The notes: a model not told the origin generated them from the letters alone. A DNA stretch of 64,000 bases from Spironucleus salmonicida (GCA_000497125.2 CM035319.1:798001-862000), one strand, 5' to 3'; positions 19,413 through 29,945 are shown, counted from the stretch's first letter. Program-made: numbers and translations.

Positions 19413-19633
19413 AAATTAAAAAAGAAATTAGAATTAATATAATCTATAAATAATATATTTTAATATATAATAAAATTTTATAATGAATAGCTTTATTCTA
19501 GGATTGTTAGGTCATATACTCCTATGAATAAGTTATATTATAGTTATAAATAGATATCAATAGATATCAATAAGATACTTGTATAAAATTAAGAAATAAA
19601 ACTCGTTGTTGCAAAATAAACTATCAAGATTAA

Positions 19634-19873
19634 TCAGATGGTACCGTTTTTCCTAACCTTAACGACTTATACGCTGCTGGAACAGCTCTTTACGATTTAC
19701 TTAGCCTGATTAGGATCTTTAACTACAAGAGTGCAAAGGCTCTTGGGAGTTCTAAGCTTGAGCTTCATCCATCCAGCATGGTTACCCTTATTAATACGCT
19801 TAACACGGAGTTGGGATGCTTTCTTTTCAGTGACTAATTTCATAAACTGCTCTTAGTTGACCTGGATAGGCAT
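19634..19873 (-). CDS. RPL38: 60S ribosomal protein eL38
   Basis: 79 aa, near the usual 70. The order of elements fits the family: a start helix (EQFMKLVTEKKASQLRVKR), the strand MKLKLRTPKSLCTLVV, then KDPNQAKQIVKSCSSS and a final VVKVRKNGT strand. Three internal stops (TAA/TAA/TAA class) are Gln. AT-biased codons like those of uL23, which lies 233 bp downstream on the same strand. Confidence 0.85.
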
Positions 19874-19881
19874 GTCACAAT

Positions 19882-19888
19882 GGAGTGG
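19882..19888 (-). promoter_or_regulatory. CCACTCC element 8 nt before the eL38 start
   Basis: Gene-strand CCACTCC followed by ATTGTGAC-ATG; compare the uL23 and cytidine deaminase elements. Confidence 0.35.
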
Positions 19889-20228
19889 AAATATTTATTA
19901 AAATTGAATAAAATATACAATATTATATAGTATCAGCCAAATATAAAAAATAATATAGAATTAAATGAATCTCATCACTAACTCTAAATTATTTTTGTTA
20001 CTGATAATATTAGTATTATTATTTTATCACTACTAATTATCTTGTTATAAGATACTTATTCTATTCACCTGGTTTTCTTAAGCATTCAGATTAGCAAAAT
20101 AACTTAAAGTTAATAATTTTTTTATTCTATAATTATAGTTTTGCAATCTTGATCTCTGGTAAAAAAATTGTAATTGTATCATTTTTGCAAAAAAACAAAA
20201 TATATAATAATATATAATAACTAAATTA
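19889..20228. other. AT-rich spacer upstream of eL38
   Basis: About 340 bp, strongly A/T-rich. Presumably holds the eL38 promoter on one side and the 3' end of the 62-aa gene on the other; no further feature seen. Confidence 0.45.
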
Positions 20229-20417
20229 TCATTCTAATTATTTGAAAGGAATCTTCTCTTTTTTCAGCATAGTAAAAAGATCATCTGAATGAGTTTGCTT
20301 TATGTCAATTTTTTTAACCTTGCTTAAATTAGATAGCTTTACTCTCTCGCTGGGAAAATCGTAGCTTTACGCGCTAAACAGTTCGATGTTTTCATTCAGT
20401 AATTTTTATACGAACAT
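20229..20417 (-). CDS. Small hypothetical protein, 62 aa
   Basis: ATG 20417 to TGA 20229 with four TAA/TAG class codons read as Gln. Charged and Lys-rich (NLSKVKKIDIKQTHSDDLFT), ending LKKEKIPFKQLE. Base composition rises above the flanks within the frame, which favours coding. No family recognised. Confidence 0.45.
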
Positions 20418-20722
20418 TTTTAGAAAACTTTACTAATATTATTATTACTATTATTATGCTACCTTTTATTTTAATTTTAAAATGACGAAATATATATTAT
20501 ATTTTCTAGTTTTTAATATTCAACGTTTATAAGTTTAATATCTATTTAATATACATTTATTTGTGAAAGTATAATATTGATTATTATATATAATATTAAC
20601 TTATTTTTAATTGCTTGAAAAAATTCAACGATACTAATGTATATTAGCCGGAAACTCGTTGAACCGCAATTTTTAATTTTACAAGTCCCTAACTAGTGCC
20701 TAATTCGGGCGCAGACTTAAGT

Positions 20723-20729
20723 CCACTCC
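20723..20729 (+). promoter_or_regulatory. CCACTCC element before the cytidine deaminase start
   Basis: CCACTCC, four bases before the ATG at 20734. It is lost in the truncated deaminase copies, which begin inside the gene. Confidence 0.35.
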
Positions 20730-20733
20730 TCAA

Positions 20734-21138
20734 ATGCAAATCACCTAGCAGCAGCGCACCGAACTTATCGCAGCGGCCCTCGAGGGCCAGAAGATGGCGT
20801 ACTGCCCGTACTCCAACTACCCCGTAGGCGCCGCCGTGCTCTCCGACACGGGCGTCATCGTCAAGGGCTGCAACGTCGAGAACGCGGCCTACCCCAACGG
20901 CGCCTGCGCCGAGAAGACGGCGATCGGCACCGCGGTCGCCCAGGGGCACCGCAACATCGTGGCGGTGGCGATCGTGACGAGGGACTCCGGGCTGCCCTGC
21001 GGCTCGTGCAGGCAGGTGCTGAACGAGTTCGGCGCGGACATGTGGTGCATCATGCTGAACGGCGCGGGCGAGGTCACGATGGAGATGCCGCTCACGCAGG
21101 TGCTCCCCCACGCCTTCGGCCCCAAGAACCTGCTCTGA
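20734..21138 (+). CDS. CDA: Cytidine deaminase, full length (134 aa)
   Basis: Hydrolyses cytidine/deoxycytidine to uridine forms in pyrimidine salvage; a cytosolic zinc enzyme. Zinc and catalytic motifs are complete: CAEKTA (Cys and Glu) and PCGSCRQVL (two Cys). The substrate motif is seen in SNYPVGAAV and in GCNVENAAYPNG. Length fits the homotetrameric class. The N-terminus MQITQQQRTELIAAALEG includes a TAG as Gln. This is the only copy with its own start; the others lack about the first 40 codons. tRNA-Lys follows 48 bp after the stop. Confidence 0.92.
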
Positions 21139-21186
21139 GCTGCTTCGTCACTGGATCTGGGCGCGCGGGACCCGGACTGGAGCCAG

Positions 21187-21259
21187 GCCGGTGTAGCTCA
21201 GTCGGTAGAGCACAGGACTCTTAATCCTGTGGTCGCGGGTTCGAGCCCCGTCACCGGTA
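21187..21259 (+). tRNA. tRNA-Lys(CTT), copy 1
   Basis: Acceptor GCCGGTG/CACCGGT, D arm GCTC-AGTCGGTA-GAGC, anticodon loop CTCTTAA with CTT, T-loop TTCGAGC. No intron. Confidence 0.95.
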
Positions 21260-21334
21260 ATTTTGTCGCGGCGCACCCCACACGAGACACGCGCGGCAAA
21301 CTGCAGTCTGGGGTAAACTGCAGTCTGGGCAAAT

Positions 21335-21417
21335 TGCATTCTGTGGGGCTCGAACCCACGCGGGATAAGTCCCATAACGGCCTTAACGTTACGCCTTAAC
21401 CACTCGGCCAAAAATGC
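21335..21417 (-). tRNA. tRNA-Leu(AAG), copy 1
   Basis: Type II tRNA. Acceptor GCATTTT/AGAATGC, D stem GCC/GGC, anticodon stem TAACG/CGTTA with loop TTAAGGC (AAG), long variable arm GGGA/TCCC, T arm GTGGG/CCCAC. It converges tail-to-tail with tRNA-Lys, 75 bp apart. Confidence 0.93.
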
Positions 21418-21459
21418 ATGCCCTTCCGGGAGGACGCAGGCGCGCGCCGCCGGCCCACA

Positions 21460-21634
21460 ATGGAGCCCTCGCTCGCCGCCCTGCTCGCCCAGGACCGCCG
21501 CCTCGCCTGCCTCGTCTTCGCGGTGTCGCTCGCGCTCGCCCTCCTGGGGCTGCTCACGCTCGACTTCGCGCTGGTCTCGCTGGCCGGCCTCGTGCTCCAG
21601 GTCGGCGTCGTCTTCTTCGTCGGCCTCGGCAACT
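21460..21634 (+). pseudogene. Got1-like gene, 5' half only
   Basis: Begins as the other Got1-like copies (variant MEPSLAALLAQDRRL) but is cut after GLGN at 21634, where AT-rich DNA takes over. Two of the four membrane segments remain. Confidence 0.85.
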
Positions 21635-22774
21635 GCCAGTATATAAAGAATTAAATATTTATCTATAGCTTAGTTTTATAAGATAATAATTGTTTTTAAT
21701 ATCTTTTTGCTTTTAACAGGTTTCTAGTATTTTAGTTTACTTTTATTTCTATAAAAATGACTGATGACATTTCAATACAATAACATATTAAATATAACGT
21801 TGAAAATTCTAACAAACACTCTTCTATAAGCTATAAAATATTTTTATTAAATATGCTGAGATTAACGAGGAATAGAATTTGTATAAATATAACTAAAATT
21901 TACTATTATTATATAAATCATACTTTTATATAATGATATGGCGTTTAATTATTTATTAAAGTCAAAAATATAATCTATAAAATACTGTTTAATAAAAATT
22001 CATAATAAAGTTAAATTAATTTTGAACAAACTTACTTCGAAAATCTTATGCTTTCATTTATCTTTATAATTTTTGTTATATTATTAGTCATGTTGGCATT
22101 AAGAAAATCATATTATTTTATATATCCTTAACTTATTTCCAGACTAAGCCTTACGTTATGATTCAATTTAATAATTAACTTTTGTATTAAATTTATCATT
22201 ATATGTGTCCTCGCTGTATTAGTTAATTCTACCATCTCTATTTTCTGCTGAAATGAAATAGACTTATAATACTCTGGTATTTTCGTTTTTGATAACTTAA
22301 TTGAGCACATTAACTTTCCAAGATTTGATTTCATATAATTTTAATACCTTTTTATCTGTTGAAATTACACAACCTATATCTACTCTATTGTAATACTCCC
22401 TTATTAATTTTATTTTTTACTATTATTAGATAGATTATGTTAACCACGTGATATTTACTATGCTGTATAAAGTCGTAACGATTAGATTTTGTTAAGCTCT
22501 AAGTATGATACCATTAACCTTTAAAGTTATCCTAATTCTTAATATGAAGGCATTTTCTCTTTATAACTAATTAGAAATATATTTGACTAAAATTTTATTC
22601 AGATTTTAATTTAAATAAATCATAAATATTTTGACAAGCTAAATATACCCTATCCGCAGAATATATCAGTACAAAAATATATTCAAGTCACAGAAAAATC
22701 AATAATTGATAGCGTATATACCTCTTTCATCTGAATATATAATTTCTAATAGAATAACCAATTTATATATTTAC
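21635..22774. other. AT-rich spacer of P3
   Basis: About 1.1 kb, A/T-rich throughout. One weak ORF on the minus strand is listed separately; otherwise nothing recognised. Confidence 0.5.
21918..22334 (-). CDS. Doubtful ORF, 138 aa
   Basis: 139 codons from ATG to TGA with Gln-stops, rich in Ile, Asn, Lys and Leu (MKSNLGKLMCSIKLSKTKIP). In DNA this A/T-rich a TGA-free run of this length is not rare by chance, and no domain is visible. Confidence 0.25.
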
Positions 22775-23032
22775 CAGGATCCAACGTGCTTTTCGTTCCT
22801 GAGTTCCGGGAATGACATATATGTCGAGGTGAACCAGCCCAGCGGGTTTTACGGCAACTTGCTGATTCCCGTCTCCGCGGAAAGCAAGCACGACCTTACA
22901 TCGCCAGTGTTCATCATAATATGGCTCGTCCTTGCCAGCTTGAGCGTCCTGGCGGTAGTCCTGGGCGGGGTTTACTACTGCAGGGGCTTCAGGCGCGTGC
23001 GCAAGAACGGGTACAACATTATCGTATAGTGA
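22775..23032 (+). pseudogene. Type I membrane protein, 5'-truncated copy
   Basis: Matches the last 85 residues of the protein at 31302-31751, from QDPTCFSFLSSGND through the membrane segment and the tail to TGA. The upstream frame is AT-rich junction DNA without the signal peptide or an obvious ATG. Confidence 0.75.
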
Positions 23033-23318
23033 GAATTTTTATCTTTCGGTGCTGAGGTCGTGCCTTACCCGCTGCCTGCCGTCGTCACAGTAGGCGGTGC
23101 CACGCCTCCCTCGGCGATCGTCCTAGCTGCCGCGCACCCCACTCCGGGACCCCTAGCCAGCGTGTGCCGGGGCGAACCGCTTGGATGGGTCCCTGCTCCG
23201 CGGTAGTAATGGTAGCAAGCTGCTGGCACGGTCCCCAGCCCCCTCGCACTGCCTGCGCCGCTAGCCCTCGGCGGGAGCACATGCCTGCGAGTGAGCGCGG
23301 TTCCTCTCACTACTGCGG

Positions 23319-23678
23319 TCAGCCCGCGGCCACCAGCCGGAACACCGCCTTGAAGAGGGACCTGAAGGGGCTGAAAAGGTAGAGGAATGCACCCCACTCC
23401 AGGATGCTGCCCACCACGACGTAGTGGTTCAGCGCGGCCAGGACGCCCAGCATCATGAGTGCGAACGCGAGCTTCTGCTCCGGGCTCTGCAGAAACGCCT
23501 GGAAGTTGCCGAGGCCGACGAAGAAGACGACGCCGACCTGGAGCACGAGGCCGGCCAGCGAGACCAGCGCGAAGTCGAGCGTGAGCAGCCCCAGGAGGGC
23601 GAGCGCGAGCGACACCGCGAAGACGAGGCAGGCGAGGCGGCGGTCCTGGGCGAGCAGGGCGGCGAGCGAGGGCTCCAT
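23319..23678 (-). CDS. GOT1: Got1-like vesicle-traffic membrane protein, 119 aa (copy b)
   Basis: Full-length copy with four hydrophobic segments. It shares the MEPSLAALLAQ variant with the truncated copy at 21460, whereas the other copies read MEASLAAALLAQ. This marks two allele groups. See 30653-31015 for family evidence. Confidence 0.65.
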   Translation of the reverse strand: MEPSLAALLAQDRRLACLVFAVSLALALLGLLTLDFALVSLAGLVLQVGVVFFVGLGNFQAFLQSPEQKLAFALMMLGVLAALNHYVVVGSILEWGAFLYLFSPFRSLFKAVFRLVAAG

Positions 23679-23720
23679 TGTGGGCCGGCGGCGCGCGCCT
23701 GCGTCCTCCCGGAAGGGCAT

Positions 23721-23803
23721 GCATTTTTGGCCGAGTGGTTAAGGCGTAACGTTAAGGCCGTTATGGGACTTATCCCGCGTGGGTTCGAGCCCCACAGAAT
23801 GCA
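23721..23803 (+). tRNA. tRNA-Leu(AAG), copy 2
   Basis: Same sequence as copy 1 on the opposite strand. Confidence 0.93.
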
Positions 23804-23878
23804 ATTTGCCCAGACTGCAGTTTACCCCAGACTGCAGTTTGCCGCGCGTGTCTCGTGTGGGGTGCGCCGCGACAAAAT

Positions 23879-23951
23879 TACCGGTGACGGGGCTCGAACC
23901 CGCGACCACAGGATTAAGAGTCCTGTGCTCTACCGACTGAGCTACACCGGC
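23879..23951 (-). tRNA. tRNA-Lys(CTT), copy 2
   Basis: Same sequence as copy 1 on the opposite strand. Confidence 0.95.
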
Positions 23952-23999
23952 CTGGCTCCAGTCCGGGTCCCGCGCGCCCAGATCCAGTGACGAAGCAGC

Positions 24000-24291
24000 T
24001 CAGAGCAGGTTCTTGGGGCCGAAGGCGTGGGGGAGCACCTGCGTGAGCGGCATCTCCATCGTGACCTCGCCCGCGCCGTTCAGCATGATGCACCACATGT
24101 CCGCGCCGAACTCGTTCAGCACCTGCCTGCACGAGCCGCAGGGCAGCCCGGAGTCCCTCGTCACGATCGCCACCGCCACGATGTTGCGGTGCCCCTGGGC
24201 GACCGCGGTGCCGATCGCCGTCTTCTCGGCGCAGGCGCCGTTGGGGTAGGCCGCGTTCTCGACGTTGCAGCCCTTGACGATGACGCCCGTG
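24000..24291 (-). pseudogene. Cytidine deaminase, 5'-truncated copy
   Basis: Starts within the gene at the TGVIVKGCNVEN segment and keeps both zinc motifs and the stop. The first ~38 codons are replaced by a CTCCA-type pentamer repeat and GSK3 3'-flank sequence. It retains AAYPNG, as in the full copy. Confidence 0.85.
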
Positions 24292-24380
24292 CCGAGGGCC
24301 AGGGTCGAGTGGAGTGGAGTGGAGTGGAGGCAGCACGCAGGCCGCTGGTCCGGAGCCAGGCAGTAAGTGAAAGGCAACAT

Positions 24381-24497
24381 TCACACCCTCCCGTTCTTGA
24401 GCTTGTTCACGCCCGCCACGCCCACCTGGGTGAGGGCCTGGTCCACCTCCGTCTGGTTGAACTGGAAGAGCCTGTCGTCAGTGCCCTTCATAATCAT
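24381..24497 (-). pseudogene. Detached GSK3 C-terminal segment with its own ATG (38 codons)
   Basis: Codes for [20 protein letters not shown] and following residues, identical to the end of the GSK3 copies, but is preceded by ATG ATT ATG AAG instead of kinase sequence. It could be a remnant, or evidence that this GC-rich tail existed before joining the AT-rich kinase body. Confidence 0.6.
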
Positions 24498-24656
24498 ATT
24501 TTGCTGACCTACTAGTAGATTCCCAATTCAAGCAATATATAAAATCATCAAAGCACAAAATCTCATCAACTCCGATTCATTATAGAAACTAATTTTCAGA
24601 AAGAAAACTCTTATTATTATACGTTATTAATGTATGCTTTAATTCTTTCCCTCTGA

Positions 24657-26024
24657 ATGAAAAGATCACATTTTTAAAATTCTTTGCCACCATTATTATC
24701 GCCAGCGCCCGCAAATAATTTTTCAACTTCAAATCGTGTTGTACACCATATTAAAAACAAGCTTAACCTGACATAAACTGAGTTATCGACGGATTCACCG
24801 TTTCAGAATCTTACAATTTCAAACCCTCTCGGGTAGGGCGCATTTGGCGTTACATTTAGAGTTCAAGATGCTGATGGATCCAATTTTGCGATAAAGAAAA
24901 CATCTAAACTACGATCTGGCCTTTAGGAGGCCCATAATTTGACAAAGATCACATCAGAGACTGTTATTGCAGCAAAGAATGCATGGACGGAGTCGGGCCA
25001 TTTTTTTCTCCAAATGGAGCTGTGTGACCAAAATTTGAGTAACGTCTTCATCGATTCTGAGTAAATAATTTGGGCGGTTGCAGCCGACATTTCGAAGGCT
25101 ATTATGGCAGTTCACAAACAGCTTATTTTGCATTTAGACATAAAACCGGATAATATTCTTATACGTTAGCTGATTAAGATTAATGATCCTATGGTTGAAA
25201 GCGATATTGGGTTCTTCTCAGAAGGGTCTCCGCTAATCAATAATAAATTGTCCCCAGAAACTACATTGTTAAAACTTAATCTAAGCAATTTAGGAAGCTT
25301 TTCAGATCACTCTTTAGTTACACCTAGGGAGTCGTATAAGTCACTAAAGCCTTTAATTTAACCTCAGACGACAATTTTCCAACTAGCAGATTTCGGAAAC
25401 TCTGTTAATTTCGGTGAGGTAGACGTAAAACCTGGGGATGCTAGATATCTCGATCCTTCATTTATGCACACATTAATACCAACAATATTCTGTGATATTT
25501 ATTCGTTAGGTGCGTCGCTTTTTGAAATTTCCACTAATTAAAAGCTAGCGAAAGAAGGTGATTTTTTCAAAAAATTTAAAGAGGATCCAATGAGTACCAT
25601 TGATTACTGGCCACGTAGTGAAGATCTCTAAGCTGCCATTTTAGAGCTATTAAACAAAACAGAAATAGGAGAATGGCGATAAAAGTGGGGCCACAAGTTC
25701 CCTGATAGAGAAAAAGTTTATGAAATCATTCGCGAAATACGGAAAAGCGAATTTTCTCGTGTATGTAGGGTCAAAAGATCATTTACCACTAGTAAACATA
25801 TTAATAAAATTTTTAAGCTAATGTTAAGACTGAAAAGAACTGGAAAATGTGCATTTGCTATTAATTTGATTTAAAAATTTGTGGCAGGAAATAGAGGACC
25901 AAAATTTGATGAGCTAACTGAAAAAGATGATATTGTAGATTATTTAAAATATGATGAAGAGAATAAAGGTTTTGATGGTGAGGGTTGTGAGCTTAGTGTA
26001 AATGGGCTCGATTTGAGTTTCTGA
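24657..26024 (+). CDS. Wee1/Myt1-like protein kinase, 455 aa
   Basis: Probably phosphorylates and inhibits a cyclin-dependent kinase to time mitotic entry. Kinase domain from about residue 70: glycine loop LGQGAFGVTF, lysine in FAIKKTSK, a helix-C and AWTESGHFFLQMELC segment typical of Wee1, catalytic loop LHLDIKPDNILI, DFG in LADFGNS, then GDARYLDPSF in place of the usual APE, and DIYSLGASLFEIS. An insert of about 75 residues rich in Ser/Leu lies between the catalytic loop and DFG. All catalytic residues are present. Nine or more TAA/TAG are Gln, with TGA at 26022. Single copy, AT-rich codons, no introns. Confidence 0.88.
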
Positions 26025-26270
26025 AATATTTATATTTTATCTTGTAATATTGATTATTTAGGAAGTTTAAACTGTATTCAATCTGTTTTTATGGGTTTTT
26101 TTAAATATCATCATACTAGGATATGATAAATAGAGAACCGTATTTTTAATTAAATAGCCATTTTTAAGTATAAAATCGAGTGATATTAGTTTATATACTT
26201 AAAAAATTAAGATAACAATAATTTAATTACATGAATATTCTAATATATAATTTTAATATAATTTTAGAAA

Positions 26271-26588
26271 ATGAAGACGAGTACATATTAGCATTTAACA
26301 ATTTAAATTTTACCTACTACCCCTAAAAGCTCATCTAGGATTACTCTATATAGTAATTTACCTAAAACTACACCTTTACTTAATTTTTCAAGCAAAAAGA
26401 CTTTTCCTATCTAAAATAAAAATATTTCAAAATTATTATCTTCGAATGATATTATTCTATCGATATCCAAATCTAAAGTATAGCTCTAAGATTTATTTAA
26501 CCATTGTTAAAGTTTAGAAAAATAGTTAAGCACTATTTTAAAAGATTTAAAAATACAAATCAAATTTCAGTATACTCTTATATAATGA
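26271..26588 (+). CDS. Small Ser/Thr-rich protein, 105 aa
   Basis: ATG to TGA with about eight Gln-stops. The N-terminal 70 residues are rich in Ser, Thr, Lys and Pro (ILPTTPKSSSRITLYSNLPK), and a C-terminal helix (VQLQDLFNHCQSLEKQLSTI) may form a coiled coil. No family recognised. Same orientation as the Wee1-like gene, 246 bp away. Confidence 0.45.
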
Positions 26589-27416
26589 ATTTATTATTTA
26601 AAAAATCAATAGGTGTGTTAATTAGAAATATTATACCTCTTTGTTTGTTACTGAATTTAGGAAAATTGAAATATTAATCCAACTTAAATCAATAATATTT
26701 TTCTCAACATCTTATAAGAATAATAATCAAATGATTGATTTATTTATAAATATAAATAGTGATGGACTGAATTAATATTATTAATAACATATAAGCCTTA
26801 TTTTTATGAATTAATGTAATCACTTTTAAAATAGTTAAAACTTATAAGATGTAAGAAAAATACTACAACATTAGATACATAAAAATGAAAAAAACTCTAT
26901 ATAATATTTTATCTAATTTTCTATTTTAGTTCTTTATTTTATACTATTAATATAATATTTGAACAAATTTGGTTATATTGGTAATGATTCGTTATAAACT
27001 TCTGTAATACTTAATTTAGTCAGTAACATAAACTGCAATTTCTATACTTTACTATATAAAGTATATTACTATATAGTTTATTAACATAAAACCAGCTACA
27101 ATAATTATTATCAATAGTAATTTTTAATAGAATCGTCATATAATTTAAATGAAGCGCTTTATTTATTTTCAAAACTGATTAATACTTAAATTTTATTAAT
27201 AAATGTTATTATAATTCATGATAAATAAATTTATAGGTCTAAATTGTAATTAATGAATAAAAGGATAGTTAAACCTCAAATTGGTTTAACTAATATTTAT
27301 TGCTTCAAGTAAAGCTACTTAAAAATTATTCGAGGTATATTCTAAAAAAATAATTTGACTACTTTTATTTAAAGTACTAGTAACATCTTTAACTTTATAA
27401 ATTTTATACGAAAGTA
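26589..27416. other. AT-rich spacer
   Basis: About 830 bp, A/T-rich. Short open frames occur in all directions but none is protein-like; nothing recognised. Confidence 0.5.
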
Positions 27417-27590
27417 TCACTTATATAACGCATATATACCTAATATTTTTATTAAGATTGATTTACAATATTACATTCTTCCCAGATGAAAGTTCTGAGA
27501 CTATTACATACATTTTATCAAATAGCTCGGGCGTACATCCTCTAAATTTTACTCACAAGACGATTAATTCTAATTTGATTTATATACCAT
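27417..27590 (-). CDS. Doubtful small ORF, 57 aa
   Basis: ATG to TGA, 58 codons with Gln-stops; contains CEQNLEDVRPSYLIKCMQQS, which looks less random than its surroundings. No support beyond composition. Confidence 0.25.
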
Positions 27591-27675
27591 CTCCTTACAT
27601 ATACTAAAAATAAAATTATTAAAAATTATTTTTATAATTATTATATACTAAAAAGCATTTCATTTTCCGCTCAAA

Positions 27676-28647
27676 ATGTTCTCCCAGCATTTACTCAGAG
27701 CAACTTCTCTCAATACTACACAGTCTCTATTACGCCCGTATGACGGCTCTATCCTCCGCCCCGAGCGTTCTACGATATCGCAGATGACGTTCAACGACTA
27801 AGACAGGGAATTTCAAGCAAAACTCGAAATTACGCAGCAAGAGCATCATGACCATATCATATCAACGATTGCGCAGTTTAAAGCTGAAATTGCAGCGCAG
27901 CTGGCCACGATAACGTCCTCGCTCACGGATTTGGACCGGCGAGTAAAAACCCTAGAAACGACCCAGCAGAGCACATAATATCACCAAATACCCCTCCTTC
28001 CATAACCACAACTTCCGCACCAACTTTCTACGCGATCAGACTCGTTCACAACGTCGCTAACGCTAACGCCGTCCCCGGACGTGCTGAAGCGGTTCTACCA
28101 GAGCGTTGGGCAGCAGGTCTACCGGGCAGCCACGACGGCGGCGATCGCACCGCAGGAGCTCTACGCGCATTTCGCGAGCATTTCACAGCAAGTTTACGAC
28201 TTCGCAAACGACATTCCCAGGATCGCTTCAAAGCTCAACTTGAGCCTCCATTCCGCCAATTTGCAGTCCGCGTACGATCAAGTTTACGGTCAAATCCAGG
28301 CCGAAATTCTGTATTTTGTGGCGCAAACTTTCGATTTTCCGCTCCTTTTTACTCAAATTTCCGTTCCTTTTGCGCTGGAAGGGGCGTGGAAGGACGTGTT
28401 CCACTGCCAGCCGAAAGTGGGCGAGACGTACTCGCTGAGCGTCATTTTCGGTGCCGTAGCGCTGATTTTCGCGCTAAAATACAGGGCCCAGCCGCTCTAG
28501 TTTTCGGAGTGCAGCGGCACGCTGGGCGAGTTTCAGAGGAAGTTTGGGATCAAAAGCGACAAGGACCGCGGTAGCATGTGCCAGATCGTGCTGCCTCAGT
28601 GGACTGGCGGGATTCAAATTCCAGCTTATGTGAAGCTTGTGAAATGA
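27676..28647 (+). CDS. Coiled-coil protein with possible organelle-targeting N-terminus, 323 aa
   Basis: One frame from ATG to TGA with four Gln-stops. The N-terminus MFSQHLLRATSLNTTQSLLR is basic and hydroxylated without acidic residues, like a targeting peptide for a mitochondrion-related organelle (inference). Residues ~40-100 form a coiled coil (FQAKLEITQQEHHDHI, LTDLDRRVKTLETTQQ). After a Gln/Pro linker a second helical domain follows, then a hydrophobic segment (SVIFGAVALIFALKY) near residue 265 and a 55-residue tail. No family recognised. A 5'-truncated copy lies at 35991-36709. Confidence 0.7.
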
Positions 28648-28886
28648 GATTATTAATATATAATAATAGTAAAATTAAATTTTTTTACAGTAATAATTTG
28701 GATATAAAATATGATATTTTATATATAATAATAATTTTATGTAAAATTTTAAAGTGATTTATATAATACTGTAAATTGTATAATATTTGTCATTTTATCA
28801 TGTATTTACTAGATTGTATAGTTATTATTATAAGTTATATAATATTTGTAAATAAATTACATTACCACTTCACTACTAGATAAAAT

Positions 28887-29945
28887 ATGGCTCAGCCGCA
28901 ATTCCCAGAACTTTTTTAGGATTAAACCGTCACTATCCCATCTTCTGACCTTGGTCCAGAACTTACCTTCTAAACTGAAAGGTCTGTCGGTAGTGGATCA
29001 TTTGGTGTAGTCTTCCGTGCTCGCTCTCAAGATGGGCAGCACTTAGCAATCAAAAAAGTATTCCAAGACCGCAGGTATCGCAACCGTGAGCTATAGGTAA
29101 TATAGCAGCTGCATCCTCATGAATTTATAGTTAAAACGGTAAATTACTATTTCTCTACAGCGAACTCCCAGTAAAACGGATATTATCTGAATCTTATTAT
29201 GTAGTACTATCCAGAAAACGCGTATCAGGTTTACCGTGGCTTTGCTAGGAACGGTAAGAAGCTTCCGCTTTCCGACATTAAGCTATACACCTATCAGTTC
29301 CTTCGGGGCCTCGCCTGGATGCACTGTTTCTAGGTCACAAACCGCGATCTTAAACCATAGAACACTTTAATTGATAGGTAGTCAGGAAGAGCTGTTCTTT
29401 GCGACCTTGGTTCTGCGAAGTAGCTCAACCCACAGGAACCCAACATCGCTTATATTTGTTCTCGCTACTATCGCGCGCCAGAGTTAGTCTTTGGATCCCG
29501 CTTCTACAGTTGTGTTATCGATGTCTGGAGTTTTGCGTGCGTGGTTGCAGAGATGATGATAGGGAGACCTCTTTTCCCTGGTCAATCCCCAATCGACCAG
29601 CTGGTTGAGATAATCAAGGTTCTTGGCCCTCCATCTTTAGTTGATCTGAAGAATATGAATCCATAACTGCGGGAGTATAATTTTCCAACCATCTAGACTA
29701 CGCCTCTGGAGTAGGTGCTGGGCACCAACGATCCAGTCATCCTGGATTTCTTCAAGAACTGTCTCAGATACTCCCCAGGTCTTAGGTTTACCTGCTTCTA
29801 AGCCCTATAGCACGAGTTCTTCGATGAGGTAAGGGCGAAGAGCACTGACGACAGGCTCTTCCAGTTCAACCAGACGGAGGTGGACCAGGCCCTCACCCAG
29901 GTGGGCGTGGCGGGCGTGAACAAGCTCAAGAACGGGAGGGTGTGA
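28887..29945 (+). CDS. GSK3: Glycogen synthase kinase 3-like kinase, 352 aa (copy 1)
   Basis: Ser/Thr kinase of the GSK3/Shaggy family. Signatures: glycine loop [26 protein letters not shown] (the family K-V-L-Q-D-x-R-x-x-N-R-E-L block), [16 protein letters not shown] with the activation-loop Tyr, and [10 protein letters not shown]. The catalytic loop reads NRDLKPQN, Asn replacing the usual His, and the metal motif is DLG instead of DFG; Lys, both Asp and Asn remain. Many TAA/TAG are Gln, including the Q of KPQN. The last ~45 codons are GC-rich while the rest is AT-rich, with the change near 29828. A deaminase fragment follows directly. Confidence 0.9.

Larger units (their letters stand above)
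20847..21634. repeat. Palindrome P3, left arm
   Basis: 788 bp inverted against 23504-24291, covering the deaminase 3' part, both tRNAs and the Got1-like 5' half. Both ends cut genes. Confidence 0.9.
23504..24291. repeat. Palindrome P3, right arm
   Basis: Inverted copy of 20847-21634. Beyond 24291 it continues as an inverted copy of the GSK3-deaminase junction seen at 29940-30040. Confidence 0.9.

Noticed and set aside
17920-27660. Ciliate germline DNA with internal eliminated sequences between gene pieces
   Set aside because: Wee1, uL23, eL38 and full deaminase are uninterrupted, and no scrambled but complementary gene pieces or TA-bounded inserts were seen; kept only as a remote alternative.
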